DNA of 64,000 nucleotides from Hyaloscypha bicolor E (lineage: Eukaryota > Ascomycota > Leotiomycetes > Helotiales > Hyaloscyphaceae), in NCBI RefSeq assembly GCF_002865645.1, contig NW_020194515.1, positions 1,488,001 through 1,552,000 on the forward strand, read 5' to 3'. The position numbers and the translations under genes were made by a program. The notes under the pieces were generated by a model, which was not told the origin of the DNA, searched no databases, and saw nothing but the letters and a program-made list of their open reading frames with translations. Every line of letters begins with the position of its first letter. Position 1 is the first letter of the stretch. Positions 20,110 through 29,618 of this stretch are shown in pieces.

Positions 20110-20838
20110 TCAAGATAACAAGTCGCCGTTCAATCCCGGACCTCGTGGCATTATCAAGCTTTTAAAAGAATCTCTGAACCTCTCATAGGTTTCCCAGATG
20201 AACTGGAAATGTTCCATGGCAGATTGGCGCTCTCTAATGGGCCTGTTCAAGCTGTGATTCTGAATAGTAAGAGTGCGAATAGAGGTTTGATAGTTGAGAG
20301 CGTCTCGAAGTTTCGGTTCGGTCCAGTTGAGGTATCGAGAAGTCGGGCAGTGATAGAGGTCGATGAAGAGTGCATCCAGAAGTGCAGTGGGTACAACACC
20401 ACGGAGGCAACTCAATGCCGCAAGGTCTGCTTCTCCATGTCCTCTATGCGCAGCGTCATTTCGCCTCGCAATTACCCCCTGATCGAGATTACCGGGATTG
20501 ACGCCGGAGATTGACTCTCTCGCATACTCCAGAAACCGTAATCGGGCGTCCAGCCCAACCCGGTACAAAGCCTCCTTCCCTTCCAACTCCTTCTTCAGCC
20601 GCTGACTCACCTGTGTCAACGTCTCGAACCCCTTCAACTCTTCCTCGTGCTTCTTCTCAAGAGCCGTAATCTCGGCCTTCGCTCGCCCCATCTCCTGACT
20701 GTGGTTCTCTCGGGCCGCTGCGAGTTGCCTTCTGACGTCGTGTAGCTGCCTGTCGACCGATCTACGAGCTCTTCGTTCATCGATAAGCTTGCGTTGGGAG
20801 TTGAGGTAGAGGCGTCGAAGAGGCTGGATATAGCTCAT
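20110..20838 (-). CDS. short GNxAAH-family protein (RRNDAAH variant)
   Basis: A single exon of 242 residues starts at the ATG at 20838. The frame is open upstream to a GTG but has no earlier ATG. A basic coiled coil covers about residues 8-90. The domain runs from about 90, with VGLDARLRFL near 94-103 and RRNDAAH at 125-131 followed by GHGEADLAAL, then DLYHCPTSRYLN. A C-terminal segment (SIRTLTIQ, RERQSAMEHFQFIWETYERFR) is shared with the dead copy at 8938-9794. This is the only intact copy in which the position before the conserved Asn is Arg, giving a textbook R-N-x3-H. There is no intron and no acidic tail. The function is unknown. Confidence 0.75.
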   Translation of the reverse strand: MSYIQPLRRLYLNSQRKLIDERRARRSVDRQLHDVRRQLAAARENHSQEMGRAKAEITALEKKHEEELKGFETLTQVSQRLKKELEGKEALYRVGLDARLRFLEYARESISGVNPGNLDQGVIARRNDAAHRGHGEADLAALSCLRGVVPTALLDALFIDLYHCPTSRYLNWTEPKLRDALNYQTSIRTLTIQNHSLNRPIRERQSAMEHFQFIWETYERFRDSFKSLIMPRGPGLNGDLLS

Positions 20839-21006
20839 TGTCTGAAATCGCTTTGAAGGGTTTGCTTGGTTTGAGAGTTGATGGATTCTTTCTGGTGCGC
20901 TATTGGTGCGGTGTAGATGACAGAAGCAGGTCGTGGAGAGGCTTGGGGCCGGGGGACGTATCGGGTTCACCACAATTTAACGGAGAGAATTTCACCCACA
21001 AAAGAC

Positions 21007-21963
21007 CTATAAAGAATTAATCACAACCTGTACTATCGAACCCGTTTGTCCTTGATCCAGTCCATCCAAGATCTCCATCTCCTCATTGGTCAGCTCAAAG
21101 TCATAAACATTTGCATTCTCCATAATCCGCTCTGGATTGTCACTTTTCGGCAACGGCACCCAGCCCTTCTGTAAACAATACCGAATCAAGACATGGCCCG
21201 TCTGTTTCCCATGCTTTTTCGCAATCTCGTTGAGCGTTGGATCCTTAGCTTTCTGGTTCCGGACAAGAGGGCAATATGCTTCAACCACAATCCCGTTCTC
21301 CTGGCAGTACTCCACGATCTCTCTTTGCTGGGAAAAGGCATGTAGCTATGGGAAAATTTTAGCTGCTGTACAATCTCCCAAGGGGAAACGGGATGCAAGA
21401 TACCTCAATCTGATTAACATGCGGCGGCCACACCTTCGCAAATCCCTTCAATTCCTCAATATGCCCAATCCCCCAATTGCTCGTCCCAATGGCCCTCGTC
21501 TTCCCTTCTCCCAACAGTCTCTCCAACGCCAACCACATCTCCTTCCTGGCTTTCGAACCCCCGCTTGCCGTATGAATCAAGAAAACATCAACATATCCAT
21601 CCTTCCCATTGATCTTGCGCACGCTCTCGAGTAACTTCTCGTAGGTCTTGTCCACACTCCCAGCAGCGGTCAGGATCTTCGTAGTGATGAAGACATCAGA
21701 GCGTTTGAAGCCTGATTGAAGTACAGCTTCCCCCACCTCTTTCTCGTTGGCGTAGTATCTGCTCATGTTAGATGGTTCTTTGAAGGCTCGAAGAGGGCTT
21801 ACTGCGCCGAATCAATGTGCCTGCAGCCAGCCTTCAACGCTGCCAGGCATGAAGCTACGCATTTTTCGGCTGGAGATAGATAGACGCCGAATCCGAGCTG
21901 TGGGATCTTGACTATGGAGTTGGGCAGCGCGAGGACGTCCGTGATTGCCAGTTTTGGGGCCAT
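21007..21963 (-). CDS. aldo-keto reductase
   Basis: Three exons join to 285 codons: 21803-21963, 21404-21758 and 21007-21345. The introns are 44 nt (21759-21802) and 58 nt (21346-21403). The protein has the aldo-keto reductase (TIM-barrel, NADPH-dependent carbonyl reductase) landmarks. These are LGFGVYLSP near the N-terminus, GCRHIDSAQYYANE with the catalytic Asp and Tyr, TTKIL with the catalytic Lys, DVFLIHTA with the His, then AIGTSNWGI, NQIE and, in the third exon, VPLPKSDNPERI, the NADP-contact block. The usual family length is 280-330 residues, so it is complete. The start was taken at MAPKL. An in-frame ATG lies 18 codons upstream. The substrate cannot be told. It may belong with the transporter and regulator as a remnant of a metabolic cluster, but that is speculation. 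Confidence 0.92.
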
Positions 21964-23155
21964 GGTGCGTGGCAGGCCTGTTGAAGTGTTTCGAGGGTAT
22001 TTGAAGGTATTGGGCATGCTCCATCTTTGAAGGTGTTGGAACGAGCTTCATCTTGGGGAGTTGGCGTCATGGTTCCGCAGAGATTGAAGACTTGAAGTCG
22101 TCATAGAGTTCTAGGAGAAACATGATGTATGACTAAGCAACTACTCTCCCGCCACCAGCAGGCACACCTCACCATGCTACATCCTCTTTCTCCCGAACCT
22201 TTTTTGTGGAACGATTTCCGACTGCCTAGCTACCTCTAGAAAAGTGGCCACCAACCGACGCTAACGTTACTCGTGGGGCAAAATCACGAATCCCAAACCT
22301 CTTTTCCAAAGTCAAGCAATCGAAAATGACCTCCTCACAGGCAAGCAGGGCCGCCCCAAGAGGAGGTGTCACAAATCCCGAAGCATGATTTACGCTCATG
22401 TCTTGGCATAATTCTTGTGGCCAACATGTTCGACCACAACCCTTTCATGCAGGACTTGACCACGACTACTGATGCAGAGATTCAACTCTCAGCAAGCTAA
22501 CACTCACAGTTTTGAAGACGATGAGGGTTTGCCTGACCTCTCAAGGGCCGCGCAAGCAGCGTGTCTGTTCAGACCCCATCATGGCTCGTGAAGAAGATAC
22601 TACGATTCCCATGCCTGCTATCCAAGATTCAGAGTGACCGAGAACTCTTTCTGCTAAAACTCAGAAGCTCAAAATTAGTCGGTGTATACCGCAGTGAAGG
22701 GATTGGAAGCCAAAGATCTGGCAAACTGGGGGCAGAGAGTCAGAGGCTGCACCATGATACAATTGTGGCAGATGCTAGCAACAGAAACCAACGCTCGATT
22801 ACATTCAAAGGAAGCTCGATCGAATGCATTCGAATGAAGAAATCGTATGGATCAAGTTCATATTATGGTAATCTAGAACTACGATCCTACGTTCCACAAG
22901 GCTCAACTTCCAGGGAAGTCCCCATAATCTGATACATCGACCTCCCTTCCCATCATGGAGGAGTGCCTTTTATCTTCTGGATCGGACATCTTCCCCTTCT
23001 TGCTCCTGAAATCCTTCTGGCTTCGGCTCACGTCCGCAAGATTGAAGTCCCCCGCTCGTTCGCTGGCCATAAATGTCTTGTAGTAATCACCGATGCTGTT
23101 CCCTTCAATCTCAGAAGATCACAGGCGGAAAATGGAAAATGGCGATCTGACGGCC
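21964..23155. other. gene-free interval
   Basis: This interval is upstream of the aldo-keto reductase. Frames in it are short or broken and no domain was recognised. The promoter of the reductase should lie in its first part. Confidence 0.4.
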
Positions 23156-23450
23156 TAATTCCTATCCTTCCAGACACCATCCGTTCCTTTAACACATAAT
23201 ACAGGCTTTTTGAAATGATGGGGAAGTGGGTCGAAGCTCCATCGGGAGCGTTTCAGGGAAGAATATCGGGGAGAAGCTACATCAGAAGCTTTCGAGAGGG
23301 GGAGGCGAAGCTCCATCAGGAGCCTTTTGGGGAGAAACTCGGGGGGGAGCTCCATCAGAAGCTTTTAGAAGGGATGGGGAGAAGGAATGCACCCACTCTC
23401 TTACCTGAGGTTAGCAATCAAAACAGAACCAGAGCCAACCTCCGTCTTTT
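23156..23450. repeat. dispersed duplicated segment, copy 2
   Basis: This is the longer counterpart of 485-700. It contains tandem units of about 60-70 bp around GAAGCTCCATCAGGAGC, three or four in a row between 23230 and 23370. The right border (GGTTAGCAATC...CAACCTCCGTCTT) matches copy 1 and then diverges at about 23450. Confidence 0.6.
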
Positions 23451-24019
23451 CCCAATCATCTTGGTCAGGCCGCCGTCCATCCATCTTGTCCCAATCATCT
23501 TGGTCGAGTCAAAAGCTTGATGGATGAGGTCAGCAGCGTCCTGTCCTGTTTGTTCTGGTTGAGACTTACTCGAGGTGCCTCACGAGCCGCCTTCAAGCAC
23601 CCTTCTAGTGTTCGAGTTTCCTGGTTCTGAGAGTGTGTAGAAACTGCTGGAAGTTGGCTCCTCGATAATCATTTCATCAATATCCAAAATTGAAGACGTA
23701 TGACATCCCATCGGTGATTTTCTCGAACTCGTTGTCCGGCGGTACTTCTGGTTGCGTCATGTCGGAACCTGACGAAGGCGCAGAATTCGAGGGAAGAGAT
23801 AGGGAGGCGAAGGTTTATAGTGGGAGCAGGCATTGGTCAAGCACAAAGGCGAGTTACAACAAGGTCTCGATCGGATCAAGGAACGAATGAGCAGCAAGGA
23901 AGAGGCATGACATCCCATCGGTGATTTTTTCGAACTCGTTGTCCGGCCGTACTTCTGGCTGCGTCATGTCGGAACCTGACGAGAAGTGTCTTGCTTGCAA
24001 TTAGATTGAATTCATCTTC
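23451..24019. other. gene-free interval with direct repeat
   Basis: Apart from the 77-bp direct repeat listed separately, only broken frames were seen. On the minus strand both repeat copies read MTQPEV-PDNEFEKITDGMS, which hints at a lost coding sequence. Confidence 0.35.
23701..23984. repeat. 77-bp direct repeat, 207 bp apart
   Basis: The copies at 23701-23776 and 23908-23984 differ at only a few positions. Both begin TGACATCCCATCGGTGATTT and end GTCGGAACCTGACGA. The 130 bp between them is unrelated. Confidence 0.85.
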
Positions 24020-24139
24020 TTATGCAATTAGACATACCTTCAACCCGCCACCCTTGGGCGGCGCCTTCCTGTTTTGGCGAATTGAAACCGATAGAGGATT
24101 CTTCAATTCTCCTCTGCTTTGCAATGATGAACCGTGTAA

Positions 24140-24308
24140 GATCAGGAGTTCTTCCTGCGCCTTCGGCCACGACCTCGGCGGAAGATAAGGTCTCTGATTA
24201 GGAGTCCTTGCTGCGCCTTCGGCCATGACCTCAAGCGGAAGATAAGGTCCCTGATTAGGAGTCCTTGCTGCGCCTTCGGCCACGACCTCAGGCGGGAGAT
24301 AAGATCTC
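24140..24308 (-). repeat. three tandem copies of a 55-58-bp unit
   Basis: Units start at about 24140, 24195 and 24253, and each contains AGGAGT, TGCGCCTTCGGCCA and GACCTC. On the minus strand they encode a 19-residue repeat with AEGAARTPNQ inside a frame of Thr/Pro-rich, otherwise unrecognised sequence (24020-24700). That frame has no credible start or homologue, so it is not called as a gene. Confidence 0.75.
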
Positions 24309-24712
24309 AGGGCAGCGTGGGCATAGCAGTGCATGTGATTCGCGATTGGTGTTCTGAGAGTAGTAAGCTTGACGAAAGAAGTACTGTGGCATTTGTCATA
24401 TTCGAAATGATGCTCGTTGTCGGCATGGGGTTGAAGGTGTGTACATGAGAGGCAATGGTCTGGAGGTTTGAATTTACGAAAGTGGAAGGAAGGATTCGCG
24501 TTGGATCGCGGAGCGAGGTTGTTTGCAATGGTATTCTTTCGAAATAGAAATATCAGATGCCTTGTGGGATGGCGTCCTTGATCGATTGTCGCGGTTGCTT
24601 TCGTCGTTGTCATGGTTGTGGTTGTGGTTGTTGATGGAGAGATCGGTTCGGGAGTTTTGTTTGGAGTTGTGCGTGTCGGCCTCGTCTCGGAGGAAGGCAC
24701 GACTCGGCTCCG

Positions 24713-25237
24713 TCACCACGCCAAAAAGTGATTTAGGGCGTCCCAAGTGTGTAATGCACTGATATTTTGAAGCCATCGGCCGGCTTGATATCGAGTGCCT
24801 CCGTCAACAACGTGGAGTACAGGCTTACCGGAAATGTAGAAAATATCGACGATAATGGAGTAGTTGAAGCTGACGTCGTCTCTCAGGTTGAACTTGAATC
24901 GTCCCGGTGATCGTCCGAATTTCTGGCATTGCTCGCAGTACTTCGTAAGGTACTCAAGGGCTTCCATATCGACGTCGTGGCCTGCTCGTTCTAGTACGTT
25001 TCGGAGCTTACCAATGGATGGATGACCAAAACGGCGGTGTAGACGTCGTAATTCGACCTCTGGGAGAAAGCAGGGGTTACAAGTGAAGGATTCGGAAATG
25101 AAGCTTTGCAGTGCAGTGTTCCAAAGCAGGAAAGAGTGTCCAAAACGTCGTACCACAGGTACGTAGCGTCCGGTGGAAGTGACGAGATGATTAGTGAGAT
25201 TATTGAAGTAGACCCCTAGCTTATCCATATCGGCCAA
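24713..25237 (-). pseudogene. Ty1/copia GAG-pre-integrase fragment, unmutated
   Basis: The minus-strand frame holds a copia polyprotein segment. RRLHRRFGHPS...CEQCQ is the H-H-C-C zinc-binding region that precedes the integrase core, followed by the first catalytic Asp region (VDIFYISGKPVLHVVDGGTRYQ). It breaks off after LHTWDAL at about 24735, where the next part of the integrase should come. That missing part lies on the other strand at 25314-25550. Base composition is normal, unlike the RIP-mutated homologue at about 45380-45890. Confidence 0.85.
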
Positions 25238-25334
25238 GCTAAGTAGGAATCTGAGTGGTGTTCTTCTCCTTCGTCCGTTTCCGCCAGTAAAGCTTCAAAA
25301 GCGTCAGTGCATTACACACTTGGGACGCCCTAAA
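24732..25334. repeat. 31-bp inverted repeat at copia inversion breakpoints
   Basis: The same 31 bases, encoding LHTWDAL of the integrase, occur on the minus strand at 24732-24762 and on the plus strand at 25304-25334. They bound the inverted 0.54-kb piece and mark the place where the integrase coding sequence changes strand. Confidence 0.85.
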
Positions 25335-25550
25335 GCAGTGTTGGATCGACACTTATTTAGGCCCTCCCGATCAGATCGCAGCGGACGCCGGAAAGCAGTT
25401 TACTAGCAAGGAGTTCGCTCAGCTTGCGAATACCATGGGAACCAAGGTCAAAATCGTCCCCGTAGAAGCTCACAATTCCGTCGGAATCGTAGAACGCTAC
25501 CATGGCCCGATTCGACACGCTTACCTCGTCATTATGGCTGAAATCAAAGA
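25314..25550 (+). pseudogene. Ty1/copia integrase core fragment, inverted part
   Basis: The plus-strand frame continues the integrase from HTWDAL: the second catalytic Asp in AADAGKQF and the Glu in VGIVERYH are 35 residues apart, as in DD35E integrases. The similarity ends near EIKEP at about 25550. In the mutated copy of the same element at about 45180-45890, both parts are colinear on the minus strand. The arrangement here is therefore derived by rearrangement. Confidence 0.85.
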
Positions 25551-25693
25551 ACCAGCAGACCATAAGAAAACCCTTTGCTTTCTTTGTGGGAGATACTCTT
25601 CTACCGAGATTGGCCTTATCGGAGAGCGTAACCTTAATCTGACTGATTGTTTCCCTGCGAATCTGGAAACTCCCGCCAGTGGAAAACCCTACA

Positions 25694-26150
25694 TACGAAG
25701 ATCACGGCATAAAGTGACGGGATTACAGGGCATTTGTGCTTTACAGCACTTCAGTGTCTTTTTTTTTTTTTTTTTAGCGCACTCGGTCACTAAATTACCC
25801 TACAATTCTAGGCTATTGCCCCAAAAGCACGCTAGAAAGCGGGAGCTAGGGGTACCACACCTTTTTAGGGCTCCTCCCCTGTACTTACAAGGAATGCCTC
25901 GCTAAAGAGCCCTATAGTAACTACCTATTTCGCGTCCAAGCGCTATAGTTGCTCTGCCAGCAGCGCTATTTACCCCTAAGGACATCTCATACCTTGCGAA
26001 TGTCTCATAGCGCCTCTTGAGATCTGCTTAGGGCATATGGCCTGGAGCCATAGGGCCTTACAGCGGGCTCAAGCCACTAAATTGTGTCCTGAGGGGTGCC
26101 AAGGGTCCAAATGCCCTGTAATCCCGTCACTTTATGCCGTGATCTTCGTA
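25694..26150. mobile_element. short element with perfect 43-bp inverted ends
   Basis: The arms at 25694-25736 and 26108-26150 are perfect inverted copies (TACGAAGATCACGGC... to ...GGGCATTTG). Between them lie 371 bp, including 17 T residues at about 25759-25775 (A on the minus strand). No coding sequence was found. The A tract suggests a retroposed piece and the inverted arms suggest a foldback or MITE-like element. No target duplication was identified outside the arms. Confidence 0.6.
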
Positions 26151-28091
26151 CATTGCGAGATCCACACATCGCGCGGTCTTCAAGCCGTCTGCCACCAAAC
26201 GAGATGTTGTTTTGGTCATTGTAACCTCTAGAGGCAGAGCCTCTCAACCCTCACAAGGCGAGGCCTCGCAAAATTGCACTCAAGAGTTGAAGATTGCAGT
26301 GCCCTCGCAATCACAAATTCGACTTGTTACCGAATCGTGCATGCAATCACAATCTGAAGAAAGTTTGTCTGACAATTACAGCATGATTGGTACAATCAAG
26401 TGGCCATGGCGGGGGTTCATGGCACTCAATGATTAGATCTGGCAAATAACAAAGCTGAGAGTAGCAAACAGCCTTTGGTTTATATAAATCGCGCAGCAAG
26501 AACTTCATTGATACCAAAGCACTTTATATTTAGGCGATATCAACATTTACCCTCGTATCTCTTTTACTTCACTGAGATATGCATCACTCCCCTACACCGA
26601 GGCACAGATTCCCAATTGTTGAGTAGCCCCGCCGCGTTTCAACGACTCGCCTCCTTCCTCGCTTGGTTCCCCAGGAGGATTCTTCTAACCAATTGCTTCA
26701 CACGTTTTGGGGAATTCGGAGGCGATTTGTAGAAGGAAAAGGAAAGAACACTGACGACGACGACGACCACAACAAGAGGAACAACAGAAACAGGAACAAC
26801 ATCACGTCGCTCGACAGATACAAAGGTATCTCCGAGTCAAGAAGAAAGGCCGAGAAGGAAGAGGGGTACCAGGAGGCAGCGAGCTACAAGCAGCAGCCAG
26901 AGGCGCTCGAACAGTTGGCTGAGGTCTGCGCAAGAGCTGGGTGGCGAGTTCTCGAGCAAGAACGACTCACTTACCCCAAAACGACATCCAAGAAGGTTTA
27001 CTACAGTTGCCTCCTGCCTCGCATCTTGGAGTATGCAAAGAAGATGTCAGAGGCCGCACCCCCAAGCCCACTCTTGGTTGCCACCTACGAAAGCATTGGG
27101 CTAAGAGTGCTGACAAACCGTCGATACGAGCAACAATACAACAAAATTGGGAATGCCAAATCGGATCAACAATCGCAATCCACAGAACGCAGCATGCAAC
27201 ATATACCAAGAAAAACTGCGGGGATCGAGACGAGGCCTTGGACTCATGCTTGGCAGCAAATGAAAAATTTCGAATCAAAAAATAGGAGAGCAAACAAAAC
27301 AATGCAGCGTCAACTAATTGATAGCAGATATCATGCAAAATCAAGGCTTCGCGCTGGGTTTTTGAATTCTCGTGGAGCAGGTCGGCACTTTTGTTTGACA
27401 CCTTCGCCCCGTCCGCATCGTGGCATCTCATGTTGGTGAAATAGTCATCTAGACTTTGTTTATTTACTCGACAAGATCCAGAATATACGATTATCTAAAT
27501 GGTCGTCGATTGTAACGGAAGAGACGAGGTGAAGAGATTTTCGATGAGGTGAGGTCCACCAGGTCGAGGTCAGCTGCTTAGTCACGAAGTGGGGTTTCGC
27601 CCCTCTTTCCTAAAACGGACATCTCTCATCAAATATCTTAAATACTCATCTTTACATTACACAAATAATTAATCATTGCCTCTCATTTACAGTCATATTC
27701 TCCTTAAATATGTTTTTGCCTTGCCCCAGTGATCATTTACATTCTATAAGTCATGAATTTTAAGATAGCCAGTCGCAACCACCAACCCCGTCGAAGAGCA
27801 GACAGCTCGGGAAATCGAGAGGGAACTGTTTCGGTGACTTGTTGGAACATTCAAGCCTATCGCTTCATTATTCTAAGCGTTCTGGGACATTCGCCATTAA
27901 ATCCGCTTCAATCCTTCTTTTTTATCCTAGCCACACTTTCCCCAAATCACGCTTAAACCTCGATGTTCATTTACGCAACTATACGGGGTGAGCTCATTTT
28001 CCTTTTTCAATCCTCACAGCGCCTCCGGTTTCCGGCCATAGACGACCACACTTGCCTGTTAGCCGGTTCCAGTTCAGCATATGAGAATGAC
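26151..28091. other. gene-poor interval
   Basis: An open frame at 26663-27439 (plus) is long but has no ATG near its start and is rich in Arg, Asn and Gln. I found no domain and do not call it. The remainder shows nothing recognisable. The methyltransferase gene ends at 28092 on the minus strand. Confidence 0.35.
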
Positions 28092-29384
28092 TTACATATC
28101 TATCCAGCCATGAATATTCCTGTTCATGAGGTCCGCTTTCGCCCTCTCAACAAATGCATCAGCATCATCAACACTCCACCCAAGTCCCGCAATGAAAACC
28201 TTTTTCACAGCTGACAAGATCTCCATCATATCTTCCCTGACCCACATCCCCAGCTCCTTCAATTTCTTATCTCTGGGCCATGTATTGAGTGGCCATTTCA
28301 ATCTTGTCTCAACGACATCCACAAAGCCGACTGCCTCCATGATCACCTTGTAGTTCCTGGGATCAACCCATCTGCGTCCCACTCTTGCTGAGCCTTCGAG
28401 AGTTTTGTGACACCAGTCAAGGAGTGTGGTGTTGTCGAGTGTTCCGTCTGCGCTGCGGAATGGCATGCAGCCGTCTTGCATTTCAAAATGGCCACCAGGT
28501 GCAAGTGCTTTGAACACACTGGCGAAGACGGTGGAGATATCTTTGAAGCAGTTCATGAGGGTGCGGCCGTGGATGTAGTCGAATGGCTCCGTGAAGAGCC
28601 ACTCTTCTTCTGCATCGTCGATCTCGAAAACGCAATTTGCGGGGACGCTGGACAGATCAGTTCGAGGAGCTAGTCAGTGGTAGAATAATGAGTAAGAAGA
28701 ATGGAAGTTTTCCCACTAATTTGGTTGAATGGGGCTGAGATCCGTGCCGGTTACATGTGCCGAAGGGTATTGGAGGGCAAATTCAATAGCCCAAGTGCCA
28801 GTACCGCAACCCACATCAAGAACCCTCTGGGGTGGGGTCGAGAAAGGAGTGAAGTGGAGTTTTCCATCTAGAGTCAACTTCCAGATGTGGTTTTGGAGTT
28901 CTAATCTGTCTTTTTCCAGCTGGAAATGGAAATATTAGCCCTTGTTCTCACCCCTGAGGCTCAACGTAGTAGATATTCTGACCGCATCATTTGGGATCAA
29001 ATACTCTATCAGTAGTCAGTATTTCCTCGGCACCACGACCAAGGAACGGCTCACTCCCAGAGTGGAAATTATGATAGGTTCGCCCATGTTCCTCGACGAA
29101 GTCGTAGATACTCGCACGAACGGACTGTGTGCTGCTTCTTTGTCCTTCTCAGCTATCTCATCCATATAGTGCGAGTGGAGAATATTCACGGGCGGCTGAA
29201 CATGTCAATTGCGGAGTCGTTATCGTTGCTCTGCCTGTATGTCAGCGGAACTCTTTTGGTCACTTTTAGCCAGCCTCACGTCCACTTCGGGGCCAGAGTT
29301 GGCAACGCTAGCTGTAGGAACCACCCCACTTATGCCATCATCCTCGTCAGGGGCCTCAGACGGGTGTAGGTCTTGACCTTCCAT
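28092..29384 (-). CDS. LaeA-like SAM-dependent methyltransferase
   Basis: Six exons join to 335 codons: 29280-29384, 29190-29230, 29055-29131, 28983-29005 (23 nt), 28717-28919 and 28092-28647. The introns are 49, 58, 49, 63 and 69 nt. The N-terminal 45 residues are acidic and variable. The conserved part starts at SIYDFVEEHGRTYH, then YLIPND, LEKDRLELQNHIWKL, and the SAM-binding motif I VLDVGCGTGTWAIEFA at about 115-130. FDYIHGRTLMNCFKD, then GGHFEMQDG, follow. This is the architecture of fungal UMTA/LaeA-like class I methyltransferases, which act in the nucleus or on small molecules and often influence secondary metabolism. Length and motifs are complete. The substrate is unknown, and whether it is a regulator or a biosynthetic enzyme cannot be decided here. 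Confidence 0.9.
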
Positions 29385-29618
29385 ACTTTATTCGAGCTTA
29401 TTCGGATCACCTCGCAGACATCCCCGTTTTGTGGTGTTGTCAGACCATGTGGAAAGCAAGGTGCGGGAAGATGTCGTCAAAAATGAAACTCATTGTGCTA
29501 TCTGAGAGTGGGATACATCCCTGTGTCTTTGCAGGGGTGATGCGAGACATTCATCGCTTAGCTTGATCTTCCCCCTATCCAAACCCCGATGCTGTTCACA
29601 CTCCTCTAACCAAATTAC
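29385..29618. other. short intergenic interval
   Basis: This is the promoter side of the methyltransferase, abutting the end of the split family gene. Nothing else was seen. Confidence 0.3.

Noticed and set aside
24020..24700. 226-codon minus-strand frame with 19-residue repeats
   Set aside because: It consists of Thr/Pro tracts and the tandem DNA repeat, with no homologue recognised and no promoter context. It is listed as a repeat only.
26663..27439. 258-codon open frame on the plus strand
   Set aside because: It begins at a TTG with no ATG for most of its length, is of biased low-complexity composition, and shows no domain. An open frame of this size can arise by chance in GC-balanced DNA.
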